Shown: one piece after another, positions 1-8,389 of the stretch
How positions within the stretch are numbered: position 1 is the stretch's first letter
Layout of the letters: each line of letters begins with the position of its first letter
Source: an uncultured delta proteobacterium
GTDB lineage: Bacteria; Desulfobacterota; Desulfovibrionia; Desulfovibrionales; Desulfovibrionaceae
Reading direction: 5' to 3'
NCBI GenBank assembly: GCA_900079685.1
Contig: LT599018.1
Span: forward strand, 551,012-615,011
DNA: 64,000 nucleotides
The notes under the pieces: generated by a model
Databases searched by the model: none
The model's input: only the letters and a program-made list of their open reading frames with translations
Told to the model about the DNA's origin: nothing
Made by a program: the position numbers and the translations under genes

Positions 1-511
1 TGTAGGCCCTGTTGCCCTTGAGCAGGGCGATAATTTCCTTGTAGCCGCCGGTGCCGGTATCGGAACTGGACATGATCTCGACCTTCCAGCCCTTGGATTC
101 GGCATAACGCGAATACATGCGGAACAGGTCGGCCGCGAACAGGGCGGCTTCATCCCCGCCAGTTCCGGCCCGGATTTCCAGGATGATGTTTTTTTCATCC
201 ATGGGATCTTTGGGAAGGAGCAGAACTTTCAGCTCCTGCTCAAGCTCGTCCATGGATTTTTCCAGCTCTTTGGCTTCCTCAAAGGCCATGTCCCGGATTT
301 CGGAGTCCGGGTCGTTCTGCATGGCTTTGCTTTCCGCAAGCTGGGCGCGCAGTTCCTTGTATTTTTTAAAGACGTCCACGACCTCGCGCAAATCCGCGTG
401 GGCCTTGGTCATTTTTCTATACCGCTCCTGGTCGTTCAGAATGTCCGGCGAGGAGAGCTGCTGCTCAAGATCGGCAAAGCGCCGTTCAAGATTTTCAAGT
501 TTGGCAAACAT
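1..511 (-). CDS. prfA: Peptide chain release factor 1 (RF1), N-terminal part
   Basis: RF1 releases the finished peptide at UAA and UAG codons on the ribosome. About 170 N-terminal residues lie in the window; the rest, including the GGQ catalytic loop, runs off the left edge. Visible are the MFAKLENLERR start, the helical N-terminal domain typical of class-I release factors, and the family signature AGTGGDEAALFAADL near residues 115-130. The ATG shares its A with the TAA stop of the upstream DUF1385 gene (TAATG), which suggests translational coupling. Gene order rpmE-DUF1385-prfA is familiar from Desulfovibrio genomes. RF1 rather than RF2 is inferred from the N-terminal sequence and the start, since the tripeptide anticodon region is not in the window. 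Confidence 0.93.
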   Translation of the reverse strand, partial: MFAKLENLERRFADLEQQLSSPDILNDQERYRKMTKAHADLREVVDVFKKYKELRAQLAESKAMQNDPDSEIRDMAFEEAKELEKSMDELEQELKVLLLPKDPMDEKNIILEIRAGTGGDEAALFAADLFRMYSRYAESKGWKVEIMSSSDTGTGGYKEIIALLKGNRAY

Positions 512-1485
512 TACACCGACTCCATCTTGCTGTAGGCCGGGACACGAATAGGCACGGCGCTCTCGTCGCCAAGGGCCTCATGCAGGGCGACCATGGCGAC
601 TTCAAGCTGTGAGGGGTCCGGCTCACGCGTGGTCAGCCTCTGCAACATCATGCCCGGCGCGCGTAAAACAAAGGCCACGAATCCCGAATTGATTTTTGCC
701 GCGTACCGTATGGCCTCGTAGGCGATGGCGCTTATCGGGATCATCAGGAACAGCTTGAAGACAACGATGCCCGCATGTTCGAGAACGGCGTTGCCCGGCT
801 TCCAGAATACCAGAACCAGCGGCACAAGGACCGCATGCAGAATAATGGAAATGGCCATGACGAACAGCATGAAGGTTGTGCCGCAGCGGGGGTGCAGCCT
901 GCTTTGGCGCATGGCGGATTCCACGGTAATTTCGTCCTCGCGGCTCTCGTACGCCCAGATGACCTTGTGCTCCGCGCCGTGATACTCAAAAACGCGGCGG
1001 ATGTCCGGGAGGCGCGAGATGGCCACGATATAGCCGACAAAAATGGAGGCCTTGAAAAACCCGTCCCAGAGATGGAAGGTCAGCCCCTTGAGGCCGCTTG
1101 CAAACCCGAGCAGGTTCATAACAATGGTCACCAGGTGCGGCAGAACGACAAAGAGCAAGACCGCGAACCCGACGGCGGCCGCCAGGGTCAGCGCGAGCTG
1201 CCAGGGTTTGAGTTCCTCGCCCTCGGCCTCTACCGCGACCTCGGCGGAAAAATTCAGCGCTTTGATGCCGTTGACCAGCGTCTCCAGCAGAACGGGAAAC
1301 CCGCGAACGAACGCCTTGCGCATGAAGGCGAACCGCAGCAGGGTGAACCAGGGCCGCTGCCGGGCGATAATGGCGCCGTCGGGCTTGCGGACGGCGATGG
1401 ACAGCGTGTCGTCGTTACGCATCATGACGCCTTCCATGACGGCCTGACCGCCGACGGCAAGGCTTTCACATTCTTCGGACGTCAC
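511..1485 (-). CDS. DUF1385 (YqhQ-like) integral membrane protein
   Basis: This is a DUF1385 membrane protein of unknown biochemical function. The family hallmark GGQAVMEGVMMR sits at the N-terminus, followed by about four hydrophobic segments and the conserved EYHGAEHK and HPRCGTTF motifs. I prefer the GTG start giving MTSEECESLAVGGQAVMEG, preceded by an AGGAG about 13 nt upstream. An in-frame ATG 35 codons further up (1590) has no ribosome-binding site and adds non-conserved sequence. The gene sits between rpmE and prfA and overlaps the prfA start by one base, so it is probably co-expressed with translation genes. Function is not inferred. Confidence 0.88.
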   Translation of the reverse strand: MTSEECESLAVGGQAVMEGVMMRNDDTLSIAVRKPDGAIIARQRPWFTLLRFAFMRKAFVRGFPVLLETLVNGIKALNFSAEVAVEAEGEELKPWQLALTLAAAVGFAVLLFVVLPHLVTIVMNLLGFASGLKGLTFHLWDGFFKASIFVGYIVAISRLPDIRRVFEYHGAEHKVIWAYESREDEITVESAMRQSRLHPRCGTTFMLFVMAISIILHAVLVPLVLVFWKPGNAVLEHAGIVVFKLFLMIPISAIAYEAIRYAAKINSGFVAFVLRAPGMMLQRLTTREPDPSQLEVAMVALHEALGDESAVPIRVPAYSKMESV

Positions 1486-1626
1486 GAACCAGGCAAGACT
1501 CCTGGCCGCCAAACGGCGCGTTTTCGACACGGATAACTCCACGGTGTGAAATAAGCCACATACGGGAGCCGGAACACCGTCCCCCTTCATGGCTTTGTAT
1601 CAGCCTGTCTGCAAAAGACAATAAAG

Positions 1627-1651
1627 GCTCCCCGGAGGATGGCCGGGGAGC
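1627..1651 (-). terminator. Rho-independent terminator after rpmE
   Basis: A perfect 9-bp stem (GCTCCCCGG / CCGGGGAGC) with a 7-nt loop lies just downstream of rpmE. On the minus strand it is followed by a U-rich stretch (CTTTATTGTCTTTT). It would partly separate rpmE from the DUF1385-prfA pair. Confidence 0.75.
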
Positions 1652-1681
1652 GACAAGTATTGGACTATACTGGAAAAACCA

Positions 1682-1891
1682 CTATTTTTTCGCGGCGGCG
1701 TACTTTTTACGGAAACGGTCAATGCGGCCGGCCGTATCCACAAAACGCTGTTTGCCGGTATAAAACGGGTGGCAGTTGGAGCAGATTTCCACGTGCACGT
1801 TGTCGCCCTTGGTGGAAAGCGCTTCAATTTCGTACCCGCAGGCGCAGTTGATTTTCGCGGTGTACGTTTTGGGATGAATACCTTCTTTCAT
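1682..1891 (-). CDS. rpmE: 50S ribosomal protein L31
   Basis: L31 is a small protein of the large ribosomal subunit at the intersubunit bridge. The product is 69 aa and begins [16 protein letters not shown]. It is of the zinc-binding C+ type: CACG near residues 16-19 and [12 protein letters not shown] near 37-48. The start is the ATG preceded by GGAGG with a 5-nt spacer; an upstream in-frame ATG ten codons earlier lacks this and would add a non-conserved tail. A strong hairpin terminator follows the gene. The next gene upstream, tlyA, is divergent. Confidence 0.96.
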   Translation of the reverse strand: MKEGIHPKTYTAKINCACGYEIEALSTKGDNVHVEICSNCHPFYTGKQRFVDTAGRIDRFRKKYAAAKK

Positions 1892-2092
1892 GATTTCCTC
1901 CGGTATCCGGCGGCTGGGCAAAAATGCTTGTACGCCGGGTAAACTATCGCATAATCCGGTTGCGGACCGGGACTAAAAAAGACACTATAGCGCTCGCGTT
2001 ACATCCGGTACATGCGAGTGACCGGACTTCCTACCGTGAATTATCCGGTTTGGCAAGGGAAATTCTTGCACGACACCATACAGGTAAGCATG

Positions 2093-2857
2093 ATGGCAAA
2101 AAAGGAAAGAGCCGACCAGCTCCTTTGTGAAAACGGCCTCGCGGACACCCGCGAAGGGGCGAAACGCTGCATTATGGCCGGCCTGGTTTTTTACGAGACA
2201 GCGGATGGCCGGACGGCGTTGGTGGAAAAACCCGGGACGAAGTATCCCCTGGACACTGTCTTTCAGGTCAAGGGACGCGAGCGGTTCGTCAGCAGGGGCG
2301 CGTACAAACTCCTGACCGCTCTGGAAGGGTTTTCCCTCCCGGTAGCGGGCGCCGTTGCGCTTGACGCCGGGGCCAGCACCGGCGGGTTTACCGACTGCCT
2401 TTTGCAGCACGGGGCCGTCAGGGTCTATGCCGTTGACGTGGGGCACAACCAGCTGCATGAAAAACTGCGCACCGATCCACGCGTCGTGAGCATGGAAAAG
2501 ACCAATCTGCGCGATGCCCCCGTGGATCTTCTGCCGGAGCTGGTCGATATCGTCACGGCGGACGTCTCCTTCATATCGCTCACCCTCGTGCTGCCAGGCT
2601 GCGTGCAGTTTCTCAAACCCGGCGGGTACGCGGCCGCGTTGATTAAACCGCAGTTCGAACTCGGCCCTGACGCGGCGCCCAAGGGCGTCGTGCGGGACGA
2701 GGCCCTGCAACTGGCGGCGGTGGAAAAAGTGACGTCCTTCGCGGCACGCGAACTTGCTCTTGAGCTGGTCGGCGTGCTCCCGGCGGCGGTCAAGGGCCCC
2801 AAGGGAAACCAGGAGTATATGGCCGTCTGGCGGAAGAGCGGCTCGGTTCTCCGCTGA
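2093..2857 (+). CDS. tlyA: TlyA family rRNA methyltransferase / hemolysin-like protein
   Basis: TlyA-family proteins combine an N-terminal S4 RNA-binding domain with a Rossmann SAM-dependent methyltransferase (FtsJ/RrmJ type). Characterised members 2'-O-methylate rRNA. Here the S4 part covers roughly residues 1-60 (ERADQLLCENGLADTREGAKRCIMAG). The methyltransferase begins FVSRGAYKLLTAL and carries the SAM loop LDAGASTGGFTDCLL, followed by DVSFISL and a C-terminal GPKGNQEY motif typical of the family. I choose the second of two adjacent ATGs (2090 or 2093); the longer frame from 2012 lacks homologous sequence. The ribosome-binding site is weak (AGGTAAGC). The gene is divergent from rpmE with about 200 bp between them. 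The haemolysin name is historical. Confidence 0.88.
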   Translation: MAKKERADQLLCENGLADTREGAKRCIMAGLVFYETADGRTALVEKPGTKYPLDTVFQVKGRERFVSRGAYKLLTALEGFSLPVAGAVALDAGASTGGFTDCLLQHGAVRVYAVDVGHNQLHEKLRTDPRVVSMEKTNLRDAPVDLLPELVDIVTADVSFISLTLVLPGCVQFLKPGGYAAALIKPQFELGPDAAPKGVVRDEALQLAAVEKVTSFAARELALELVGVLPAAVKGPKGNQEYMAVWRKSGSVLR

Positions 2858-2932
2858 TTATAATATGATTCTAATGGGTTCTCCGTTCGTATTTGCTATG
2901 CTCCTTGCAAACTATCACAACAGGGGGCTGTC

Positions 2933-3544
2933 ATGCAGGGGAGCACGCTGTCTTCCAAGCCCGATGCGTTCGGGCTTGCGTCAACTTTCAACTACCAGGT
3001 CTGCCGGGAATGGGGCTGGGTCGCGTTTCGCGGCGTTCTGGCGATTGTCTTCGGCGTTCTTGCCTTTTTCTGGCCCCTGGCGACGATCATGACCCTGGCG
3101 CTGTTCTGGGGTGCCTTCATGTTTATGGACGGCGTCGGCGCGGGCATCACCGGGTGGCGGCTGTACCGGCGCGGCGTTCGCTGGTGGCCGTATCTGGCGT
3201 TCGCCGTCATCGGCGTCCTTGCCGGGCTTGTTACGCTCGTCATGCCCGGCGTGACGGCCATCGCGTTGGTGTACGTCATCGCTTTTTGGGCCATGTTGGG
3301 CGGGGTCAGCCAGATCGCGGCAGCCTTCCGGCTACGGAAGGAGATTCAAGGGGAGTGGCTGCTCGCGCTCGCGGGAGCGGTGAGCGTGCTCTTCGGCCTG
3401 CTGCTTGCGTTCAGGCCGTTGCCGGAAGGCGTTGTAGCCATATCCTGGATGATCGGGGCGTACGCGCTGATGATCGGCGTGCTGAACATCATGCTGGCGC
3501 TCAAGCTTAGGGGAAAGGGCAGGGAGTGTGCCACCGTGCACTAA
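2933..3544 (+). CDS. HdeD family (DUF308) membrane protein
   Basis: The 203-aa product is mostly hydrophobic with about six membrane segments arranged as repeated pairs, and short basic connectors such as WRLYRRGVRWW. This pattern, with the phrases GVLAIVFGVLAFFWP, TIMTLALFWGAFMFMDGV and a second copy-like half, matches the HdeD/DUF308 family; E. coli HdeD is linked to acid resistance. The start gives MQGSTLSSKPDAFGL and sits behind CAGGGGGCTGTC. It follows tlyA by 75 bp in the same direction and may share its transcript. Function in this organism is not inferred. Confidence 0.8.
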   Translation: MQGSTLSSKPDAFGLASTFNYQVCREWGWVAFRGVLAIVFGVLAFFWPLATIMTLALFWGAFMFMDGVGAGITGWRLYRRGVRWWPYLAFAVIGVLAGLVTLVMPGVTAIALVYVIAFWAMLGGVSQIAAAFRLRKEIQGEWLLALAGAVSVLFGLLLAFRPLPEGVVAISWMIGAYALMIGVLNIMLALKLRGKGRECATVH

Positions 3545-3637
3545 ATAGCGGTATACAAACGAAGTTTTTTCTTGCGGCAGTCCACATCAGATGCATTTCA
3601 GTATGGCTTTAAATAACTTTATATTATTTATAAGTTT

Positions 3638-4297
3638 TTGGGTGTGAGGATATTTAACTACGGTGTTTTTTTTATCGGTTTCCTGCTTGTTCTAGGATTA
3701 GGATATGGCGGAAAGGGATATCTGGACGCTCTATCGGATGCAGCTAAATTGCGTAGGCGGGCTGATGCGTTGATCGCAATGGATCGCGGCGGTTCCTCGC
3801 TCGGAGCGGAGCATTTGGCTATCTTACTCGCAGTCGAAGACCCAAACTTCGCCGAGCATTCAGGGGTAGATTTTTCAACTATGGGGGCAGGGTTGACGAC
3901 AATCACGCAATCTGCCGCCAAGCGCCTTGCCTTTGATATATTTAGTCCGGGCTTTGCTAAGATTCGCCAGACTGGCTATGCGTTCGGATTAGAACGCTGT
4001 CTTTCTAAAGAACAGATACTCGCTCTGTGGCTGGACACCTTGGAAATGGGCAAGGGACCGGGTGGGTGGATGACCGGCTTCCATGCGGCGAGTTCAGCCG
4101 TCTATGGGCGACTACCAGCAGAGTTGAACAAGGCTGAATTCATTCGGTTGGTAGCGGTTCTTATCGCACCGGCATCATACGATCTTACGCGGAGCGATGC
4201 CGGACTCGATGATCGCGCTAGCAGGATCGAGCGTTTGGTTTTTGGGGAGTGCGCTCCATCCCGACTCTGGGATGTCTGGCTTGATGAGTGCCAGTAG
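3638..4297 (+). CDS. Monofunctional GT51-type peptidoglycan transglycosylase-like protein
   Basis: GT51 enzymes polymerise lipid II into glycan strands at the outer face of the inner membrane. The 219-aa product has one N-terminal membrane anchor (about residues 8-24) and then the GT51 motifs in order: EDPNFAEHSGVDF (catalytic Glu region), GLTTITQSAAKRLAF, GLERCLSKEQILALWLDTLEMG, and AASSAVYGRLPAEL. No transpeptidase domain follows, so it resembles stand-alone MtgA-type enzymes, though divergent. The start is uncertain: TTG at 3638 or GTG at 3644, neither with a clear Shine-Dalgarno. The 90 bp upstream are strikingly AT-rich and codon use differs from neighbours, which suggests lateral acquisition. 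A terminator hairpin follows. Confidence 0.75.
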   Translation: MGVRIFNYGVFFIGFLLVLGLGYGGKGYLDALSDAAKLRRRADALIAMDRGGSSLGAEHLAILLAVEDPNFAEHSGVDFSTMGAGLTTITQSAAKRLAFDIFSPGFAKIRQTGYAFGLERCLSKEQILALWLDTLEMGKGPGGWMTGFHAASSAVYGRLPAELNKAEFIRLVAVLIAPASYDLTRSDAGLDDRASRIERLVFGECAPSRLWDVWLDECQ

Positions 4298-4314
4298 CCA
4301 GGAGCAATCCACAC

Positions 4315-4342
4315 AAAAGGCCCGCCGTTTAGCGGGCCTTTT
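4315..4342. terminator. Bidirectional terminator between GT51 gene and lysC
   Basis: An 11-bp stem AAAAGGCCCGC / GCGGGCCTTTT with a 6-nt loop lies between two convergent genes. A or T runs flank both arms, so it can serve both strands. Confidence 0.85.
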
Positions 4343-4361
4343 ATGTGGCGGCAAAGGACGC

Positions 4362-5591
4362 CTATTCTTCGAAAGACTTTTGATCCAGGCCGAAGGTTTC
4401 ATGCAGGATGCGCACGGCCAGTTCCAGGTATTTTTCTTCGATCAGGCAGCTGATTTTGATTTCGGACGTGCTGATGAGAAGAATGTTGATGTTTTCGCGG
4501 TGCAGGGCGGCAAAGGCCTTGGCGGCCACGCCGGAGTGGTTGCGCATGCCGACCCCGATGGCGGAAACCTTGGCAATGTTGATGTCGTGCAGGACTTCAA
4601 TGTTGCCGAATTTTTTCTGCACCTCTTCCATGACGGCCAGGGTTTTCTTGAGGTCCTTGCGGGCCACGGTGAAGGTCATGTCCGTCACGCCGTCGCGGCT
4701 GGGGTTCTGCACGATCATGTCAACGCCGACATTGGCGGCGGCAAGGGGCGTGAACACGGCGGAAGCCACGCCGGGCGTATCAGGCACGGCGCGCAGGGTG
4801 ATGCGGGCCTGGTCTTTGTCATAGGCGATGCCGGAAACGAGTACATGTTCCATGTCGGAATCCTCCTGGGCCACGATGGTGCCCGGGGTATCGGTGAACG
4901 TTGAGCGGACGTGAACAACCACATTATATTTTTTGGCGAATTCAACGGAGCGGATTTCCAGAACCTTGGCGCCCATGCTGGCCATTTCCAGCATTTCCTC
5001 ATACGTGACCCGCTCAAGCTTGCGGGCGGAGGGGCACATGTTGGGGTCCGTGGTGTAGACGCCGTCCACATCCGTAAAGATGTCGCATCGCTCCGCCTTG
5101 GTGGCCGCGGCCAGAGCGACGGCGGAGGTATCCGACCCGCCGCGCCCGAGGGTGGTGATGCGGCCTTCCGCGGTGATGCCCTGAAAACCCGCGACCACGA
5201 GCACGTCGTGCGTTTCGAAAAGTTTGTAAATGGCGTCGCTGTCAATAGATTTGATGCGCGCCTTCATGTAGGTGTCGTTGGTGAGGATGGGGATCTGAAA
5301 GCCGAGGAGAGAACGGGCCTTTACCCCATGGTCTTTAAGCAGCATGGTAAACAGCGAAATGGAGACCTGCTCGCCGGTGGAAACCAGAGAGTCGCATTCC
5401 GCCGGGTCCGGAGTTTCCGACCATTCGTCGGCAAGGGCCAGAAGCTTGTTGGTGTCTCCCGATCGCGCGGAAAGAACCACCAGCATTTTGTAGCCCTCTT
5501 TCAAGCCCCCGAGGACCTTTTCCCGCACACGCAGCATCCGGTCACGATCAGCCACCGAGCTGCCGCCGAATTTCTGGACCAAAATACGCAT
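4362..5591 (-). CDS. lysC: Aspartate kinase (aspartokinase)
   Basis: It phosphorylates L-aspartate, the first step to lysine/diaminopimelate, methionine and threonine. The 409-aa length is normal for a monofunctional enzyme. The N-terminal kinase domain opens with VQKFGGSSVAD and includes STGEQVSISL, GFQGIT and GRGGSDTSAVALAA. Two ACT domains follow from about residue 265 (ITLRAVPDTPGVASAVF and VSAIGVGMRNHSGVAAKAF), the usual site of feedback inhibition. The gene ends the minus-strand operon acpS-nnr-tsaE-lysC, 16 bp after tsaE, and is closed by a strong terminator. The short gap leaves no room for a lysine riboswitch. dapB of the same pathway lies elsewhere in the window (39.7 kb). Confidence 0.96.
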   Translation of the reverse strand: MRILVQKFGGSSVADRDRMLRVREKVLGGLKEGYKMLVVLSARSGDTNKLLALADEWSETPDPAECDSLVSTGEQVSISLFTMLLKDHGVKARSLLGFQIPILTNDTYMKARIKSIDSDAIYKLFETHDVLVVAGFQGITAEGRITTLGRGGSDTSAVALAAATKAERCDIFTDVDGVYTTDPNMCPSARKLERVTYEEMLEMASMGAKVLEIRSVEFAKKYNVVVHVRSTFTDTPGTIVAQEDSDMEHVLVSGIAYDKDQARITLRAVPDTPGVASAVFTPLAAANVGVDMIVQNPSRDGVTDMTFTVARKDLKKTLAVMEEVQKKFGNIEVLHDINIAKVSAIGVGMRNHSGVAAKAFAALHRENINILLISTSEIKISCLIEEKYLELAVRILHETFGLDQKSFEE

Positions 5592-5607
5592 AGTCGTTCC
5601 TTGTGGT

Positions 5608-6111
5608 TTACGGGTTCCCCCGTGAAAATGCCCTATGGGAATCTAACGCCGAGCCCGCAGCCGCCAGCAGATTTTCCGCGTCACGGCCGAAGGCGGTAAG
5701 GCGCACGCGGCGCCCGTCCTTCGCGACAGTGATTTCGCAGGCAAGTCTGTCCGGGGGCAGGGCGTATTCCGGCAAGCGTTCCGCCCACTCAACCAGCACT
5801 AAATGCCGCTCTCCATCCAAAAAATCAAGCAAACTTTCATCAGCGGAACCATTTTCCTGACGGTACACATCAAAATGCGCGACCGGAGGCACGGTTGCGT
5901 ATATATTGCACAAGGTGAAACTGGGGCTGGAGGTTTCCGCGTTTTCGGCCCCCGGCAGGGCGCCCACCATGGCGCTGATAAGTGTTGTTTTGCCCGCGCC
6001 CAACTCTCCGTAAAAGAAAACAGGCAAAAGACGGGACTGCTCCGCCAGAAGAGAGCCGAGCACGCGGCCGAAATGACGCGTCGCGTCAAGATCGGAAAGA
6101 ACTGTTTCCAT
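5608..6111 (-). CDS. tsaE: tRNA threonylcarbamoyladenosine biosynthesis ATPase TsaE
   Basis: TsaE is the P-loop ATPase that works with TsaB and TsaD to make t6A37 in ANN-decoding tRNAs. The 167-aa product has the Walker A motif GELGAGKTT at residues 35-43, then SSPSFTLCNIY, HFDVYR and LVEWAERLP, all characteristic of the YjeE/TsaE family. The chosen ATG is preceded by GGAGG with a 7-nt spacer; the frame extends further upstream but without homology. It sits between nnr and lysC in one operon, with a 147-bp GC-rich gap to nnr that contains a small inverted repeat (GCGGGC / GCCCGC) without a U-tract. Confidence 0.93.
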   Translation of the reverse strand: METVLSDLDATRHFGRVLGSLLAEQSRLLPVFFYGELGAGKTTLISAMVGALPGAENAETSSPSFTLCNIYATVPPVAHFDVYRQENGSADESLLDFLDGERHLVLVEWAERLPEYALPPDRLACEITVAKDGRRVRLTAFGRDAENLLAAAGSALDSHRAFSRGNP

Positions 6112-6258
6112 GGTGGATCCTCCACGGCGGCATGGTACCGCCCGGATTGACGCCAACCCCGCAAGCCGGGGAATGCGGGCGCACGCCCGCTTCGGCGTGC
6201 AGCGCGGCAATGTGTGCCGCCTGTTTCCGGGGAGGTATAAAAAGACGCGGGCTGATCG

Positions 6259-7893
6259 TCAAGAATTGCTTTGCCCGGCGCTTCCCGCGACGCGGGGAAC
6301 GGCGTCGGCGATCTCCCGTGCGAGCGCGCCGCGATACGGGTATGCCGCATCAAGGAATTCCCCTGCTTTGCCATGCGTATACACGCCGAGGCAAACGGCG
6401 CGGAAGGTATCCTCAACCGGCGCGGGGCAGGTGATGCGCATTCTGGCGACAAACGCCGCGACAATGCCGGAGAGCACGTCGCCGGAGCCGCCCACGGCCA
6501 GGGAGGGTGAGGCGAAGGGCGCGACGAATATCGGGCTGTTTTTGCGCGCGATCAGCGTCCCCGCGCCTTTGAGCACGACAACGGCCTTTGTTTCGCGAAC
6601 CAGGGCGCGCAGGGAGGCGACGCGCGCGGCCTGGACGTCCTCGGTCGAGGTTTCAAGAATATGGGCGGCTTCACCGGGATGCGGCGTTATGCAGTCGTCC
6701 TCGCGAAGCTCCTGGAGCAGGGAACGGCCTTTGGCGCCGCCGAGCGGGTAGAGGCCGTCCGCGTCAAGGATGAGCGACGGTCTTTTTTTCTCCCGGATAA
6801 TGGTTTCAATCACGCCGCGCGTTTCCAAAGCCCGCCCCATGCCGGGGCCGGCCACCAGGGCGGCGGCGCGGGGCAACTCGGTGACGGTTTTGACGCAGTC
6901 GGGCACAAGGGCGTTGGCCCACGCGGCGCCGGTACCCATGGGCACGGTCATGATTTCCGGAAACGCGGGGCGCACCTGCGGTTCCACGCCGCCGGGGCAG
7001 GCCACGCTCACAAGCCCCGCTCCGGCCCTGAGGGCGCCGAGGGCCGCAAGAGCGGGAGCGCCCGTAAGCCCGGGGCTGCCCCCGAAAATGACGACGCGCC
7101 CCGCCCGCCCTTTGTGCATGTCGGGCGCATTGGCCGGCCAGGCGCGCGGGCAAGGCTCAAGCAAATAAAAAGAAGCGGGGTACAGCGTGTGGACGGCTGT
7201 CGGGATGCCGATCCGGCGCGTGTGCACCGTTCCGGTGAATTCTTTGGCCTGGGGAAGCGCAAGGCCGGTTTTGGGGGCTTCGAACGTCACGGTGTGTTTT
7301 GCCCGCACCGCTTCCGGGCGCGGCGCGCCGGTGAGGCCGTCCAGGCCCGAGGGGATGTCCAGGGAGACGACGGGCGTGGATTCGCCCATCCTGTTCATGA
7401 ACCGGATGATGTCACGTTCGTTTTCTCTGAGGGCGCCGGTAAAGCCGGTGCCGAGCAGAGCGTCCACAATCAGGTGCGGGCTGTGGGCGATGAGGCGGTG
7501 TTCCGGCGGCGTTATCAGGCGGTTATCCGCCAGCGCCAGCGGGATAAAGGGAACGCCGTTTTTGACGGCCATGGTAATGTGCTCGCCCAGCGGGGAGGAG
7601 CCGGTATCCAGCGGTTTGGCGTGGCAGACCAGCACGCGGTGCCCCGCGTTCAGAAGGTGGCGCGCGAGCGCGGCGCCGTCGCCGCCGTTATTGCCGCCGC
7701 CCATGATGACAAGAATGCGCCGTTCGGGTTCCAGCATGGCGTTGATGACGTGAAACGCTTCTCTGCTGGCGTTTTCCATGAGCACCACGCCCGGAATACG
7801 GAAATCGTTCATGCTGGCCGCATCCCAGAACGTCATTTCTTCCGGAGTGGGCAAAGGGAGACCCAGGATCTGGTACGTCGAGGCTGGACTCAT
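6259..7893 (-). CDS. nnr: Bifunctional NAD(P)H-hydrate epimerase / ADP-dependent NAD(P)H-hydrate dehydratase
   Basis: This fused repair enzyme epimerises damaged NAD(P)H hydrates (R to S) and dehydrates the S form back to NAD(P)H. The 544-aa chain has the YjeF N-terminal epimerase domain in the first 230 residues, with GGGNNGGDG at 65-73 and LLGTGFTGALRE. The C-terminal ribokinase-like dehydratase spans about 260-540, with GGSPGLTGAPALAALGALR, VLDADGL-like DADGLYPLGG, TPHPGEAAHI and GSGDVLSGIVAAF near residue 470. It lies 28 bp after acpS and upstream of tsaE; the nnr-tsaE pairing is common in bacteria. Confidence 0.95.
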   Translation of the reverse strand: MSPASTYQILGLPLPTPEEMTFWDAASMNDFRIPGVVLMENASREAFHVINAMLEPERRILVIMGGGNNGGDGAALARHLLNAGHRVLVCHAKPLDTGSSPLGEHITMAVKNGVPFIPLALADNRLITPPEHRLIAHSPHLIVDALLGTGFTGALRENERDIIRFMNRMGESTPVVSLDIPSGLDGLTGAPRPEAVRAKHTVTFEAPKTGLALPQAKEFTGTVHTRRIGIPTAVHTLYPASFYLLEPCPRAWPANAPDMHKGRAGRVVIFGGSPGLTGAPALAALGALRAGAGLVSVACPGGVEPQVRPAFPEIMTVPMGTGAAWANALVPDCVKTVTELPRAAALVAGPGMGRALETRGVIETIIREKKRPSLILDADGLYPLGGAKGRSLLQELREDDCITPHPGEAAHILETSTEDVQAARVASLRALVRETKAVVVLKGAGTLIARKNSPIFVAPFASPSLAVGGSGDVLSGIVAAFVARMRITCPAPVEDTFRAVCLGVYTHGKAGEFLDAAYPYRGALAREIADAVPRVAGSAGQSNS

Positions 7894-7921
7894 GGAGACT
7901 CCTTACTGGCGCTGGGGCGTA

Positions 7922-8308
7922 TCAGGCTGTTCTTTCAAAAATAACCACAGCGGCAACTGTTTCCCTTCCATGGGTAAGGGAGAGGTGCGTGGTGTCGGCT
8001 CCCATCCGCTGAAAGCGTTCGCGCGCCATGCCGTGCAATTGCAGAACCGGGCGGCCTCCGGGGAGACTGGCAACCGCGATGTCGACGGGAAGAACGCCCT
8101 CACTGAACCCGGTGCCCAGAGCCTTGACGGCGGCTTCCTTGGCCGCGAAGCGGGACGCCAGAAACTGGACCTTGGAACCGCCCAATTGCTCCAGGCGCGC
8201 CATCTCGTCGGGATGGAGTATCTTTTGGGCAAACCGGATGCCGAATTTGTCCCAGACACGCGCTATGCGTGATAATTCGGTAACATCAAGCCCAAGGCCG
8301 AGTATCAT
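7922..8308 (-). CDS. acpS: Holo-[acyl-carrier-protein] synthase
   Basis: AcpS transfers 4'-phosphopantetheine from CoA to the serine of apo-ACP, activating fatty-acid synthesis. The 128-aa product is full length. It shows the two metal-binding acids of the family: D8 in GLGLDVTEL and E58 in [12 protein letters not shown]. The start ATG follows AAGGAG with a 6-nt spacer. It is the first gene of the operon acpS-nnr-tsaE-lysC. A 22-bp perfect palindrome lies in its predicted leader, and a good sigma-70 promoter starts about 70 nt upstream. Confidence 0.94.
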   Translation of the reverse strand: MILGLGLDVTELSRIARVWDKFGIRFAQKILHPDEMARLEQLGGSKVQFLASRFAAKEAAVKALGTGFSEGVLPVDIAVASLPGGRPVLQLHGMARERFQRMGADTTHLSLTHGRETVAAVVIFERTA

Positions 8309-8330
8309 GTGCATCTCCTTGCCAATACCG

Positions 8331-8352
8331 GCAACACGGCATGCCGTGTTGC
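8331..8352. promoter_or_regulatory. 22-bp perfect palindrome in the acpS leader / upstream of ugd -35
   Basis: The two arms are GCAACACGGCA and its exact complement TGCCGTGTTGC with no spacer. It lies 22 bp before the acpS ATG and 10 bp before the ugd -35. As RNA in the acpS leader it could form a hairpin just ahead of the Shine-Dalgarno; as DNA it has the size of a dimeric-repressor operator. Which applies is not known. Confidence 0.6.
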
Positions 8353-8362
8353 GGACGGGGCG

Positions 8363-8389
8363 TTGACGCCGCTGGTATGGCAATATAGT
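8363..8389 (+). promoter_or_regulatory. Predicted sigma-70 promoter for ugd
   Basis: A -35 TTGACG (8363-8368) and a -10 TATAGT (8384-8389) are separated by a short 15-bp spacer, about 50 nt upstream of the ugd start. The -10 overlaps the -10 of the opposing acpS promoter. Confidence 0.5.

Noticed and set aside
5592-5607. Possible lysine riboswitch ahead of lysC
   Set aside because: Only 16 bases separate tsaE from lysC, far too short for the roughly 170-nt aptamer.
6175-6190. GC-rich inverted repeat GCGGGC-GCAC-GCCCGC between nnr and tsaE
   Set aside because: No U-tract and only six pairs; tsaE and lysC downstream need read-through, so a terminator is unlikely.
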